Assembly (NCBI RefSeq): GCF_011603255.1
Contig: NZ_JAANCM010000014.1
Span: 1-64,000, forward strand
Direction: 5' to 3'
Length of the DNA: 64,000 nucleotides
Source of the DNA: Ferranicluibacter rubi
GTDB lineage: Bacteria; Pseudomonadota; Alphaproteobacteria; Rhizobiales; Rhizobiaceae
Shown: one piece after another, positions 42,840 to 51,464 of the stretch
Layout: each line of letters starts with the position of its first letter
Numbering within the stretch: position 1 is the stretch's first letter
The notes under the pieces: model-generated
What the model was told of the DNA's origin: nothing
The model's database searches: none
The model's input: the letters and a program-made list of their open reading frames with translations, nothing else
Position numbers and translations under genes: made by a program

Positions 42840-44060
42840 ATGACCAAACTGATACGCCTCAGCACCCACGACACCGACCGCACGGCAGACAGGATCGCGA
42901 GCGAGGAGGAAGCGCTTATCGTCGCCCGGACGCTGGCCGCGGAATTCGCCCTGACCGCGAGCGAACGGGATCGCGACCGGATCCTGCCGCATGCGGAGAT
43001 GGACCGGCTCGCCGCCTCCGGCCTTCTCGCGATCACGGTGCCGGCCGAATATGGCGGCATCGACGTTTCCAACGCTGTGCTGGCCGAGGTCACGGCCATC
43101 CTGTCGGAGGCTGACGGCTCGATCGGGCAGATCCCGCAGAACCATTTCTACATTCTCGAAGCCCTGCGCCATGACGGCACCGACGACCAGAAGCGGTTCT
43201 ACTACGGCCGCGCGCTTGCCGGCGACCGGTTCGGCAATGCCCTGTCGGAAACGGGGACCAAGACGGTCGGGCACTACAATACGCGGCTGACGCGGGACGG
43301 CGCCGGCTTTTGCATCGACGGGCGCAAGTTCTACTCCACCGGCGTGCTTTTTGCTGACTGGATCGCCATCTTCGCGCTCGATGAGGACGAGAAGATCACC
43401 ATGTCCTTCGTGCCGCGGGGCACGGAAGGCGTCGAGATCGTCGACGACTGGGACGGCATCGGCCAGCGCACGACCGGCAGCGGCACCACCATCCTCGATG
43501 GCGTTCGCGTTCCCCCCAGCGCCGTGGTGCGGCATCACCAGGGCTTCGAGCGTCCGGGCACGATCGGCTCCGTCGGGCAGATCATCCATGCCGGCATCGA
43601 CCTCGGCATTGCCCGGGCGGCCTTTGCCGACATGGTCCGCTTCATCCGCACGGTCTCGCGGCCTTGGACGAACAGCGGCGTTGAACGGGCGTCGGAAGAT
43701 CCGCTGACGGTCGCCCGGGTCGGGCAGGTCGCCATCCGCATCGAGGCGGCAACCGCCATCGTGGAGTATGCCGGCCGCAAGGTCGATCATGCTCAGGTCG
43801 ATCTGACCGAGGAGACCGCCGTCGCCGCGTCGCTCGCCGTGGCAAGCGCCAAGGTGCTGACGACCGAAATCGCCATCGAGGCCACCAATACGCTGTTCGA
43901 GCTTGCCGGCACGGCATCGGCCCGCGAAGGGCTGAACCTCGACCGCCACTGGCGCAATGCCCGCACCCACACGCTGCATGACCCAGTCCGCTGGAAATAC
44001 CATGTGGCCGGAAATTACCACCTCAACGATGTAGCGCCGCCCAGAAGCGGTGCCCTTTGA
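42840..44060 (+). CDS. sfnB: SfnB-family acyl-CoA-dehydrogenase-like sulfur acquisition enzyme
   Basis: The product has 406 residues. The acyl-CoA dehydrogenase fold is read from helical N-terminus VPAEYGGIDVSNAVLAEV, a beta middle domain with GNALSETGTKTVGHYNTRL and GQRTTGSGTTILDGVRV, and the C-terminal LDRHWRNARTHTLHDPVRWK, a tail shared by SfnB, DszC and related flavin monooxygenases rather than true dehydrogenases. SfnB-type proteins are induced by sulfur starvation and are linked with dimethylsulfone use. It needs reduced flavin. It sits between the CUT2 permease and the DszA/DmoA-like gene (16 bp gap). Confidence 0.88.
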   Translation: MTKLIRLSTHDTDRTADRIASEEEALIVARTLAAEFALTASERDRDRILPHAEMDRLAASGLLAITVPAEYGGIDVSNAVLAEVTAILSEADGSIGQIPQNHFYILEALRHDGTDDQKRFYYGRALAGDRFGNALSETGTKTVGHYNTRLTRDGAGFCIDGRKFYSTGVLFADWIAIFALDEDEKITMSFVPRGTEGVEIVDDWDGIGQRTTGSGTTILDGVRVPPSAVVRHHQGFERPGTIGSVGQIIHAGIDLGIARAAFADMVRFIRTVSRPWTNSGVERASEDPLTVARVGQVAIRIEAATAIVEYAGRKVDHAQVDLTEETAVAASLAVASAKVLTTEIAIEATNTLFELAGTASAREGLNLDRHWRNARTHTLHDPVRWKYHVAGNYHLNDVAPPRSGAL

Positions 44061-44076
44061 GGCCAAGGAGACAAGC

Positions 44077-45477
44077 ATGACACGCGAAATACGGCTGAAC
44101 GCCTTCGACATGAACTGCGTCGGCCACCAGTCGCCCGGCCTCTGGCGGCATCCGCGCGACCAGTCGGCGTCCTACAAGGACCTCGACTACTGGGTGAACC
44201 TCGCCAAAACGCTGGAGCGCGGCAAGTTCGACGGGCTGTTCATCGCCGACGTGCTCGGCGTCTACGACGTACTGAACGGCAATGTGAACGCCGCGCTGAA
44301 GCATTCGGCCCAAGTGCCGGTGAATGATCCGCTGCAGCTCATTCCGACCATGGCTTACCTCACCGAACATCTCGGCTTCGGCCTGACGGCGTCGCTGTCG
44401 TTCGAGCACCCCTACACCTTCGCCCGCCGCATTTCGACGCTCGACCACCTGACCAAGGGCCGTGTTGGCTGGAACATCGTCACCTCCTATCTCAACAGCG
44501 GCGCGCTGAATGTCGGGCAGGCCGGGCAGATGCAGCATGACAACCGCTACGATGTGGCGGAAGAGTATCTGGAGGTCTGTTACAAGCTGTGGGAGGGCAG
44601 CTGGGAGGATGACGCGGTCGTGCGCGACCGCGAGGCCGGGATCTTCACGCATCCGTCCAAGGTTCACGCGATCGGACATCAGGGTCCGCATTTCCACGTG
44701 CCGGGCATTCACCTGTCCGAGCCGTCGCCCCAGCGCACGCCGGTGCTCTACCAGGCCGGCGCCTCCAGCCGGGGCAAGGATTTCGCCGGCCAGCATGCCG
44801 AGTGCATCTTCGTCGCAGCGCCGTCCAAAGCCGTTCTTAAGCGCTACGTCGCCAATGTTCGCGAAGCAGCAGTGCAGGCAGGGCGCGACCCGCGCGGTAT
44901 TCTCGCCTTCAACCTGCAGACCGTCATCGTCGGCGAGACCGATGCCGACGCCAAGCGGAAGTTCGACGAGTACCGCAAATACGTCTCCTACGAGGGCGCG
45001 CTGACGCTGATCTCCGGCTGGACCGGTATCGATTTCGGACAGTTCTCGCCGGACGAGGTCCTGCGCCTTCGCTATACCAATGCCGTGCAATCGGCCGTGG
45101 AAACCTTCACCACCATCGATCCCGGCAAGGAGTGGACGGTGCGGGAGATGGCCGACTGGGTCGGTATCGGCGGCTTCGGCCCCGTCTTCGTCGGTTCGCC
45201 GCAGACGGTGGCCGACCTCATGCAGGAATGGGTCGAGGAGACCGACGTGGACGGCTTCAACCTTGCTTATGCGGTGACGCCGGAAACGTTCGAGGATGCG
45301 GTCGATCTGCTGGTGCCGGAACTCCAGAAGCGCGGCGTCTACAAGACGGCATATCGGCAGGGGACGCTCCGCGAAAAACTTTTCGGAGAAGGCCCGCGCC
45401 TCGTCGCGCCGCATCCGGGTGCCGCCTATCGCGATCTCGGCCGCGTGGAGCAGAAGCTCGCCTCCGGGCAGAACTGA
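44077..45477 (+). CDS. FMNH2-dependent monooxygenase, NtaA/SnaA/DszA/DmoA family
   Basis: The product has 466 residues of the bacterial luciferase fold, NtaA/SnaA/DszA group. Markers include NAFDMNCVGHQSPGLWRHP, GRVGWNIVTSYLNSGALNVG, DVAEEYLEVCYKLWEGSW and VLYQAGASSRGKDFA. The close resemblance of the N-terminus to dimethylsulfide monooxygenase DmoA suggests C-S bond cleavage of a small organosulfur compound, but DszA-like or other activities are equally possible. AAGGAG precedes the ATG. It closes the CUT2 operon and is followed by a bidirectional terminator. A paralog lies at 57463. No flavin reductase gene is seen in the window. Confidence 0.9.
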   Translation: MTREIRLNAFDMNCVGHQSPGLWRHPRDQSASYKDLDYWVNLAKTLERGKFDGLFIADVLGVYDVLNGNVNAALKHSAQVPVNDPLQLIPTMAYLTEHLGFGLTASLSFEHPYTFARRISTLDHLTKGRVGWNIVTSYLNSGALNVGQAGQMQHDNRYDVAEEYLEVCYKLWEGSWEDDAVVRDREAGIFTHPSKVHAIGHQGPHFHVPGIHLSEPSPQRTPVLYQAGASSRGKDFAGQHAECIFVAAPSKAVLKRYVANVREAAVQAGRDPRGILAFNLQTVIVGETDADAKRKFDEYRKYVSYEGALTLISGWTGIDFGQFSPDEVLRLRYTNAVQSAVETFTTIDPGKEWTVREMADWVGIGGFGPVFVGSPQTVADLMQEWVEETDVDGFNLAYAVTPETFEDAVDLLVPELQKRGVYKTAYRQGTLREKLFGEGPRLVAPHPGAAYRDLGRVEQKLASGQN

Positions 45478-45535
45478 CGGGTTCTGATGGAGGAGGGCGG
45501 CTGCGCAAGGCACGCCGTCCTTCCCGTTTCTCAGC

Positions 45536-45585
45536 TCGAAAAAACGCCGTCATCCCGTATGTGCAGGATGGCGGCGTTTCGTTTT
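45536..45585. terminator. bidirectional terminator between convergent sulfur genes
   Basis: AAACGCCGTCATCC (about 45542-45555) pairs with GGATGGCGGCGTTT (45566-45579) with one G-T pair. An A-run precedes and TTTT follows nearby, so it can end both the rightward DszA/DmoA-like gene and the leftward DszC-like gene. Confidence 0.8.
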
Positions 45586-45596
45586 GCGCAGTTGTC

Positions 45597-46838
45597 TCAG
45601 CTGTAGAGGCTTGGGGTCGGTATCCGGTCGTTCAGGGCGAAATCGCCGACTTCCCGTGCTTTGTAAAACACCGGGTCGTGCAGTGTGTGGGTGCGGACGT
45701 TGCGCCAGTAGCGGTCGAAGCGGTAATGGCCCGCGGTGGCGCGGGCGCCCATGAGTTCGAAGACGCGGGCGGTCACATCCAGCGAAACATGGGTCGCGTT
45801 GACCTTGGATTCGTAGGCCTCGATGGCGGCCTCTCCGCGTTCGCGCTCGGTGACGCCAGGCCCGCGGGCCAGCGCTTTCTGCACCGCAAGGCCGGCGCTG
45901 TCGGCCAAGGCGGCGGCCGCCTTCAACGCTGCGCGGAATTCGCCGACACGCTCCAGAATATGCGGGTCGTCGGCGGCGCGTTCGACGCCGGAGGTGATCC
46001 AGGGGCGGGTGGTATCGCGGACATAGTCGAGCGCCTCGGCCAGCGCGCCTTCGGCGGTGCCGATGTAGAAGTTGGCAAAGACCAGTTGGATCAACGGCGT
46101 GTTGAAGGTCGCCTGCACCTTCGGTGCCGCATCCGGGGCAGCAAGCGGCAACAGGAAATCGCTGTCATGGACCGGGAAATCCTTGAATTCGACGCTGCCG
46201 CTGTCCGACAGGCGCTGCCCGATATTGTCCCAGTCGTCATGGGCGATATAGCCCGGCCTGTCGGTGGGGAGGACAAGGCTGGCGATCTGGTCGCCGAAGG
46301 CGGCACTGGCGTTGATGCGATCGGAAATCCGGGCGCCAGTGGAGAACGTCTTGCGGCCGTTCAGCACGTAGTGATCGTCTTGCCGTGTCAGCACGAGGCC
46401 GGGGTCGCGCGGATTGACGGCGGCGCCCCAGTAGAGGCTCTTCGCCACGGTTTCTGACGACAGCCGCCAGGCAAGGTCGCTGTCATCGGCTGCCCAGGAA
46501 ATGTACTGGCTGTTGACGAAGTGATAGCCGAGCAGCTGGCCGATGGAGCTTTCGCCGCGCGCAAGGATGCGCACCAGACGCAGCCCATCGACCCAGTCGA
46601 GCCCGCCGCCGCCGATCTCGGGCGGATGCAGGGCGTTGAGCAGGCCGGCGGCCTTCAGTTCGGTGATCTCGCTGAAGGGCGGGCGGCCATCGCGGTCGAG
46701 CGCCGCGCCCCGGGCTCGGAGATCGGCGGCGATGGCTGTGGCACGGGCAAAAAGGCGCTCGCGGTCGTCCGCCAGAGCGGTCGCATCTTTCGCGATAGAT
46801 GTGGGAGCAGGGGAGCGCAGGGCGTGAAGCGGGCTCAT
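45597..46838 (-). CDS. DszC/SfnB-like flavin-dependent monooxygenase
   Basis: The product has 413 residues of the acyl-CoA-dehydrogenase-like monooxygenase group. HPPEIGGGGLDWVDGLRLVR, LNGRKTFSTGARISDRIN, DNIGQRLSDSGSVEF and the C-terminal FDRYWRNVRTHTLHDPVFY are seen; the last matches the tail of the SfnB-like protein at 42840. It is transcribed toward the CUT2 operon. A TTGATAGACAAAG element lies about 130 bp upstream. It likely oxidises a sulfur heteroatom using FMNH2 and O2. The upstream MFS gene on the same strand may be co-transcribed, but a 226-bp gap separates them. Confidence 0.85.
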   Translation of the reverse strand: MSPLHALRSPAPTSIAKDATALADDRERLFARATAIAADLRARGAALDRDGRPPFSEITELKAAGLLNALHPPEIGGGGLDWVDGLRLVRILARGESSIGQLLGYHFVNSQYISWAADDSDLAWRLSSETVAKSLYWGAAVNPRDPGLVLTRQDDHYVLNGRKTFSTGARISDRINASAAFGDQIASLVLPTDRPGYIAHDDWDNIGQRLSDSGSVEFKDFPVHDSDFLLPLAAPDAAPKVQATFNTPLIQLVFANFYIGTAEGALAEALDYVRDTTRPWITSGVERAADDPHILERVGEFRAALKAAAALADSAGLAVQKALARGPGVTERERGEAAIEAYESKVNATHVSLDVTARVFELMGARATAGHYRFDRYWRNVRTHTLHDPVFYKAREVGDFALNDRIPTPSLYS

Positions 46839-46966
46839 GGCGTCTTCCTCGATGGGAAGGCGGGCCGCGATGTGGCGACACCGGCTGCCCGTCCTTGGCA
46901 TGACAGATGGGCCCGGCGAACGGGCAGCTCAGGGTCCGAGCCTCTGCCACGTTATTGCCCAGTCAT

Positions 46967-46979
46967 TTGATAGACAAAG
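46967..46979 (-). promoter_or_regulatory. TAGAC motif upstream of DszC-like gene
   Basis: TTTGATAGACAAAG with an upstream AGTC (46961-46964) resembles the AGTC...GATAGACA arrangement before the CUT2 operon at 38077-38100. It lies in the 226-bp gap upstream of the DszC-like gene. Confidence 0.4.
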
Positions 46980-47064
46980 AAGAAGTTCGCGAAGATGCCG
47001 GCCGAAGGGAAATGCTATTCCACGCGGCCGGCATGTTGCTGGGCTCAGGATGTCTTCTCGCGGA

Positions 47065-48354
47065 TCAAGCGCTGGCCGGGACTGCGGCTGTGGGCCGGCG
47101 GAGCATGACCACGGCCAGCGCTGCGAGGATGCACATGAGGCCGGCCATCTGCAGCGCCGGCATGTAGCTCTCATAATCCGAGCGCAGCCAGCCCGCACCG
47201 AAGGCGGCGGTCGCGGCACCCAGCTGGTGGCCGGTGAAGACCCAGCCGAAGACGAGTGGCGCCTTCTCGCGGCCGAAACTGTCGGCCGTCAGCTTGACGG
47301 TCGGGGGGACGGTCGCCACCCAGTCGAGGCCGTAGAAGATGGCGAAAACGGAGAGTTCGGTGAAGCCGAAACCGGAGACCGAGAGGTAGAGGAGCGACAG
47401 GCCGCGCAGGCCGTAGAACCAGAAGAGTAGCCAGCGATTGTCGTACCGGTCGGACAGCCAGCCAGCGCCGATGGTACCGAGGAAATCGAATATGCCGATG
47501 ACGGCCAGCGTGCCGGCCGCCGTGACCGCCGTCATGCCGAAATCGCCGCAGATGGAGATCCAGTGTGTTTGGATGAGCCCGTTGGTTGAGAGGCCGCAGA
47601 CGAAGAAGGTGCCGAAGAGCAGCCAGAACACCGGCCGGCCGGAGACCTCGCGCAGCGTCTTCAGGGGTGAGACGAGCGTGGTGAGGAAGGCCTGGTCCCG
47701 GCGTGGCGCGGGGCCGGGCTGGGTGTCGCCATAGGCGGGCAGGCCGAGATCGGCCGGGTGGTCGCGCATGAGCAGCATCACGAGCACCATGGCGACCACG
47801 AGAACGCCGGTGATGAAGGTCAGCGCCGTGCGCCAGCCATAGGCTTCCGACAGGGCGGCCAGCAGCGGCAGGAAGACGAGCTGCCCAGTGGCGTTGCTCG
47901 CCGTCATCAGGCCGATGACGAGGCCGCGCCGCTTGGAAAACCACCGCGTCGCGACCGTCGCGCCCAGCACCAGCGCGGTCATGCCCGTCCCCGTGCCGAT
48001 GACGACGCCCCACAGGAGCACGAGCTGCCAGACCTCCTGCATGAAGAAGGAGAGCACGATGCCGCTCATGATGAGCAGAAGTGCCGAACAGACGACCTGC
48101 CGCACTCCGAAATGCGTCATAAAGGCCGCGGCGAAGGGCCCGAGCAGCCCGAACAGCACGAGGCGCACCGCCATGGCGAAGGAGATATCGGCGATATCCC
48201 AGCCGAATTCCTGGTGCAGCGGCTGAATGAGGACGCCCGCCGAGCCCATCGCGCCCGCTGTCGCCAGCATGGTCAGAAAGGTGGTTACGACCACGACCCA
48301 ACCATAGTGGATGTTCCTGGCGGAAAGCCATGCGGAGACGGTGTTGGAGAGCAT
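47065..48354 (-). CDS. MFS transporter (OFA/monocarboxylate-like)
   Basis: The product has 429 residues and about twelve membrane helices. NIHYGWVVVVTTFLTMLA at the N-terminus and RWFSKRRGLVIGLMTASNATGQL between helices are typical of the oxalate/formate-antiporter-like and monocarboxylate MFS groups. The ATG at 48354 starts just before the first segment; the upstream frame runs into the promoter. It is divergent from a MarR-family gene whose operator lies between them, so repression by that MarR is likely. The substrate is unknown, perhaps an organic acid. Confidence 0.85.
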   Translation of the reverse strand: MLSNTVSAWLSARNIHYGWVVVVTTFLTMLATAGAMGSAGVLIQPLHQEFGWDIADISFAMAVRLVLFGLLGPFAAAFMTHFGVRQVVCSALLLIMSGIVLSFFMQEVWQLVLLWGVVIGTGTGMTALVLGATVATRWFSKRRGLVIGLMTASNATGQLVFLPLLAALSEAYGWRTALTFITGVLVVAMVLVMLLMRDHPADLGLPAYGDTQPGPAPRRDQAFLTTLVSPLKTLREVSGRPVFWLLFGTFFVCGLSTNGLIQTHWISICGDFGMTAVTAAGTLAVIGIFDFLGTIGAGWLSDRYDNRWLLFWFYGLRGLSLLYLSVSGFGFTELSVFAIFYGLDWVATVPPTVKLTADSFGREKAPLVFGWVFTGHQLGAATAAFGAGWLRSDYESYMPALQMAGLMCILAALAVVMLRRPTAAVPASA

Positions 48355-48453
48355 GGGAGAACCTTTGTGGGTGGCGTCGAGTCTATTGCGGGCAGGCGAA
48401 CCCGACAAAGCCGGACGAACCGCCCGACGCTGCCCATCCTTCGTAGTGGAGGA

Positions 48454-48482
48454 TTGACGATGTGTAAATACACATCTATTCT
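48454..48482 (+). promoter_or_regulatory. marR promoter with embedded palindromic operator
   Basis: TTGACG (48454-48459) and TATTCT (48477-48482) are spaced by 17 bp. GATGTGTAAATACACATC (48459-48476), with 7-bp perfect arms, fills the spacer. A bound MarR dimer would exclude polymerase. The expected start site, 6-8 nt past the -10 box, falls on the ATG at 48489, so the mRNA may be leaderless; no Shine-Dalgarno is visible there. Confidence 0.75.
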
Positions 48483-48488
48483 CAACCC

Positions 48489-48920
48489 ATGTCGATGTCC
48501 GAAGAATCCCGTCAGTGCCATTGTCTTGCCCTTCGCCGGGGCTCGAGGCATGTCACGCGGCTCTACGATGCCCATCTTGCGCCGCTCGGCCTGTCGATCT
48601 CGCAATATTCTCTTCTCAACATCATCAATCGCCGGCCGGATATCCGGATTGCCGAACTCGGCGAGATCATGGTGATGGAGCGCACGACGCTGCTACGCGC
48701 GCTGAAGCCGCTGCTGGCCGCCGGCTGGATCGTGAGCACGCGACCGAAGGGCGAGCAGGCCTATACCTATAGGCTGACGGACGAGGGCAGGCGGGTGCGG
48801 GACAGTGCGGTTCCCCTGTGGAGGGCGGCACAGGAGGCGTTGGAGCGATCCTTCGTGCCGGAACGCGCCGTCGATCTGCGCCGGGAGGCGCTTGCCTTGA
48901 CGAAGGTCGATTTTGGCTGA
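48489..48920 (+). CDS. MarR-family transcriptional regulator
   Basis: The product has 143 residues with a winged helix: ISQYSLLNIINRRPDIRIAE, then the recognition region LGEIMVMERTTLLRALKPL, and a wing RPKGEQAYTYRLTDEG. Cys10 and Cys12 near the N-terminus (QCHCLALRR) could sense oxidants. It is probably autoregulated through the palindrome in its promoter and may repress the divergent MFS gene. The ATG at 48489 fits a leaderless transcript; an in-frame ATG at 48495 is an alternative. Confidence 0.9.
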   Translation: MSMSEESRQCHCLALRRGSRHVTRLYDAHLAPLGLSISQYSLLNIINRRPDIRIAELGEIMVMERTTLLRALKPLLAAGWIVSTRPKGEQAYTYRLTDEGRRVRDSAVPLWRAAQEALERSFVPERAVDLRREALALTKVDFG

Positions 48921-49010
48921 GGCCGATCGCTTTCCTGATCGCCGCAGCCAAATGCTGTTTTTCGACGTCCCGTTTTGCATTAGGCTCCGGGGCATAACGA
49001 GGATCGCGCC

Positions 49011-49634
49011 ATGTACACACCGCCCGCCTTTCGCCTTGACGATCGCAGCGCCATGTTTGCGACGATACGGGCGGCGCGATTGGCGAATTTTGTCACGGCT
49101 ACCACCGACGGGCCCTTCGCGACGCCGCTGCCTCTCTTTCTGGACGAAAGCGAAGGAGAGCACGGTGTTCTCTACGGGCATCTCGCCAAGGCAAACCCGC
49201 AATGGCGGACGCCGACCATCGGCGATGGGCTGGCGATTTTCATGGGGGCGGACGCCTATGTGACGCCGGCGTGGTACGCGACCAAGCAGCAGACGGGAAA
49301 GGTCGTGCCGACCTGGAATTACGTGACGGTTCAGGCGCGCGGGCCGGTGGAGTTCTTCGACGATGCCGAGCGCCTGCTGGATGTCGTGACACGGCTGACG
49401 ACGCTGCACGAGGAGCCGAGGGCTGTTGCCTGGGCGGTGGACGACGCGCCGGCGGATTTCATCGCATCCCAGCTGCGCGGCATCGTCGGCCTGCGCATGC
49501 AGATCACGCATCTGGAGGGAAAGCGGAAGATGAGCCAGAACCGGAACGAGGCCGATCGCCTCGGTGTCGCCAACGGCCTTTCCGAGAGCGAGCGGCCGTC
49601 GGATCGGGACGTCGCCGCTCAGATTCCGGTCTGA
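49011..49634 (+). CDS. PaiB-like FMN-binding split-barrel protein
   Basis: The product has 207 residues. The family pattern is clear: MYTPPAFRLDDRSAMFATIR, ANFVTATTDGPFATPLPLFL, GHLAKANPQW and the hallmark WYATKQQTGKVVPTWNY. PaiB proteins are called FMN-binding negative regulators (of protease and sporulation genes in Bacillus), but in proteobacteria their role is mostly unknown and may be enzymatic. It lies 90 bp after marR in the same direction; an independent promoter is possible. Confidence 0.88.
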   Translation: MYTPPAFRLDDRSAMFATIRAARLANFVTATTDGPFATPLPLFLDESEGEHGVLYGHLAKANPQWRTPTIGDGLAIFMGADAYVTPAWYATKQQTGKVVPTWNYVTVQARGPVEFFDDAERLLDVVTRLTTLHEEPRAVAWAVDDAPADFIASQLRGIVGLRMQITHLEGKRKMSQNRNEADRLGVANGLSESERPSDRDVAAQIPV

Positions 49635-49660
49635 TCGGTTCGCCGCCTTGAGGTCGCGGA

Positions 49661-50041
49661 TTACAGGTCCGGCTTGTGGAAGAAGGCTTCCAGCCGGTAG
49701 CCGTCGGGGTCGATGACGAAGGCGGCGTAGTAGAAGGTGGCGTATTCCGGGCGCAGGCCCGGGGCGCCGTTGTCCTCTCCGCCATAGGCAATGGCGGCGG
49801 CGTGGAAGGCTTCGACGGCCTCTTCGCTGAAGGCCTTGAAGCAGAAGTGAAGGCCGGAGCGGAGATCCGGGCGGACCGGATGTTCGGCCTGCGTCACCCA
49901 GAGGCTCACCTGCTCATCCCCGTAACCGAGCATCGTCGCGCCGCTGGTCAGCCGGCCATAGCCGAGCGGGGTAAGAGCGGCATCGTAGAAGATGCGCGAC
50001 CGGTCGATGTCCCGGACGCCGATGGAAACGTGGTCGAACAT
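49661..50041 (-). CDS. VOC-family (glyoxalase-like) protein
   Basis: The product has 126 residues of the vicinal oxygen chelate fold: MFDHVSIGVRDIDRSRIFYD, then YYAAFVIDPDGYRLEAFFHK at the C-terminus, where the Glu and N-terminal His would be metal ligands. Members include glyoxalases, dioxygenases and resistance proteins. The ATG at 50041 opens the fold directly; the upstream frame is intergenic repeat. It converges on the PaiB-like gene. The specific role is unknown. Confidence 0.88.
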   Translation of the reverse strand: MFDHVSIGVRDIDRSRIFYDAALTPLGYGRLTSGATMLGYGDEQVSLWVTQAEHPVRPDLRSGLHFCFKAFSEEAVEAFHAAAIAYGGEDNGAPGLRPEYATFYYAAFVIDPDGYRLEAFFHKPDL

Positions 50042-50117
50042 ACGCACTCCTCCTAGAGCATTTCCAGCCGAAGCGGAATCGCTTCGGTGCCAGACAATGC
50101 GGTAAAAGCAATAGAAG

Positions 50118-50157
50118 AGAGCATTTCCGGTGAACACGGGGTCACCGGAAATGCTCT
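50118..50157. repeat. 16-bp perfect inverted repeat, intergenic hairpin
   Basis: AGAGCATTTCCGGTGA (50118-50133) and its exact complement TCACCGGAAATGCTCT (50142-50157) enclose an 8-nt loop. A related TAGAGCATTTCCAG stretch starts at 50054. AGAGCATTTCC units are frequent between rhizobial genes. It lies in the gap between the leftward VOC gene and the rightward OYE gene, so it is not an ordinary terminator for either. Confidence 0.65.
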
Positions 50158-50354
50158 TGACCTGCCGCGGCAGACGGTGTCGTTCCCCTGTTGTCGCGCG
50201 CGCGCCCGGTTTTCGCAAGCGGCGGCGCACGTTCCGGCACGGGATGACAGGTCTTGAACCGTATGGCCGTATGCAACGGGCGATTTGCCACCCTATATGC
50301 TGCCGGGCAGCAGCGGCTGTTCCCGCGCCGCGCGGATGTTTTCAGGAGATCGAC

Positions 50355-51464
50355 ATGGCTTCACCCAAACTCTTCTCGCCCATCGACCTCGGTGGCCTGA
50401 CGTTGCGCAATCGCATCGTCATTGCGCCGATGTGCCAGTATTCCGCCGAAAACGGCGAAATGAGCGATTGGCACCTGACGCATCTCGGCATGCTCGCACA
50501 GTCGGGCGCAGGACTTCTGACGATCGAGGCGACGGCGGTAACGCCGGAGGGGCGCATCAGCTTCGGCGATGTCGGGCTTTGGAACGATGCCTGCGAAGCG
50601 GCGATGGCGCGTGTGCTGAAGGGTGTCCGCCGCTGGTCGGATATGCCGGTTGCGATTCAGCTCGGCCATGCCGGCCGCAAGGCTTCCACCGATCTGCCCT
50701 GGAAGGGCGGGGCGCAGCTCGCGCCCGATCATGCGCTTGGCTGGAAGACGGTGGCGCCCTCGGCGTCGGCGTTCAAGCCGTCCTATGATAAGCCGGAAGC
50801 GCTGGATGCCGAAGGTCTCGAGCGGATCCGAAACGGCTTTGCCGATGCCGCACGCAGGGCCGCGCGTCTCGGTATCGATGCCGTGCAAATCCATGGCGCC
50901 CATGGCTATCTCCTGCACCAGTTCCTTTCGCCGCTGTCCAACACGCGCACGGATGACTATGGCGGCTCGCTCGAAAACCGCATGCGGTTTCCGCTCGAAA
51001 TCTTCGAGGCCGTCCGACAGGCTTTTCCCGCGGAACGACCTGTCACCATGCGGGTCTCGGGAACGGACTGGGTCGAAGGCGGCTGGGACAGCGCGCAGAC
51101 CGTTGCTTTCGCGCAGGCGCTGGAAGCACGCGGTTGCGCGGCGATCCATGTTTCGAGCGGTGGGCTGAGCGATGCGCAGGACATTCCCGTTGGTCCGAGT
51201 TATCAGGTGCCGCTCGCCCGCGATGTGAAGCAGGCTGTCTCGATTCCCGTCGTCGCCGTGGGGCTGATCACCGAGTTCGAGCAGGCCGAATCCATCATCG
51301 GCACGGGCGATGCCGACATGATCGCGCTTGCCCGGACGATTCTCTACGATCCTCGCTGGCCCTGGCATGCGGCCGCGCATTTCGGTGTGACGGTGCAGGC
51401 CGCTCCACAATATCTCCGCTGCCAACCCCGGCAGTACAAGACGTTGTTGGACGAGGCTTCGTGA
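50355..51464 (+). CDS. Old Yellow Enzyme family NADPH:flavin oxidoreductase (YqjM-like)
   Basis: The product has 369 residues in a TIM-barrel OYE fold: LGGLTLRNRIVIAPMCQYSA, IQLGHAGRKAS, QIHGAHGYLLHQFLSPLSN and RTDDYGGSLENR are the FMN and substrate motifs of the thermophilic-like/YqjM class. It reduces activated C=C bonds with NADPH. AGGAGATC precedes the ATG at 50355. The long open frame upstream runs through the hairpin repeat and is not coding. It has no close functional neighbour. Confidence 0.93.
   Translation: MASPKLFSPIDLGGLTLRNRIVIAPMCQYSAENGEMSDWHLTHLGMLAQSGAGLLTIEATAVTPEGRISFGDVGLWNDACEAAMARVLKGVRRWSDMPVAIQLGHAGRKASTDLPWKGGAQLAPDHALGWKTVAPSASAFKPSYDKPEALDAEGLERIRNGFADAARRAARLGIDAVQIHGAHGYLLHQFLSPLSNTRTDDYGGSLENRMRFPLEIFEAVRQAFPAERPVTMRVSGTDWVEGGWDSAQTVAFAQALEARGCAAIHVSSGGLSDAQDIPVGPSYQVPLARDVKQAVSIPVVAVGLITEFEQAESIIGTGDADMIALARTILYDPRWPWHAAAHFGVTVQAAPQYLRCQPRQYKTLLDEAS

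Noticed and set aside
41559-44111. Open frame of 850 codons on the - strand
   Set aside because: It is antisense to the CUT2 permeases and SfnB-like gene, which have clear membrane and flavin-enzyme features on the + strand.
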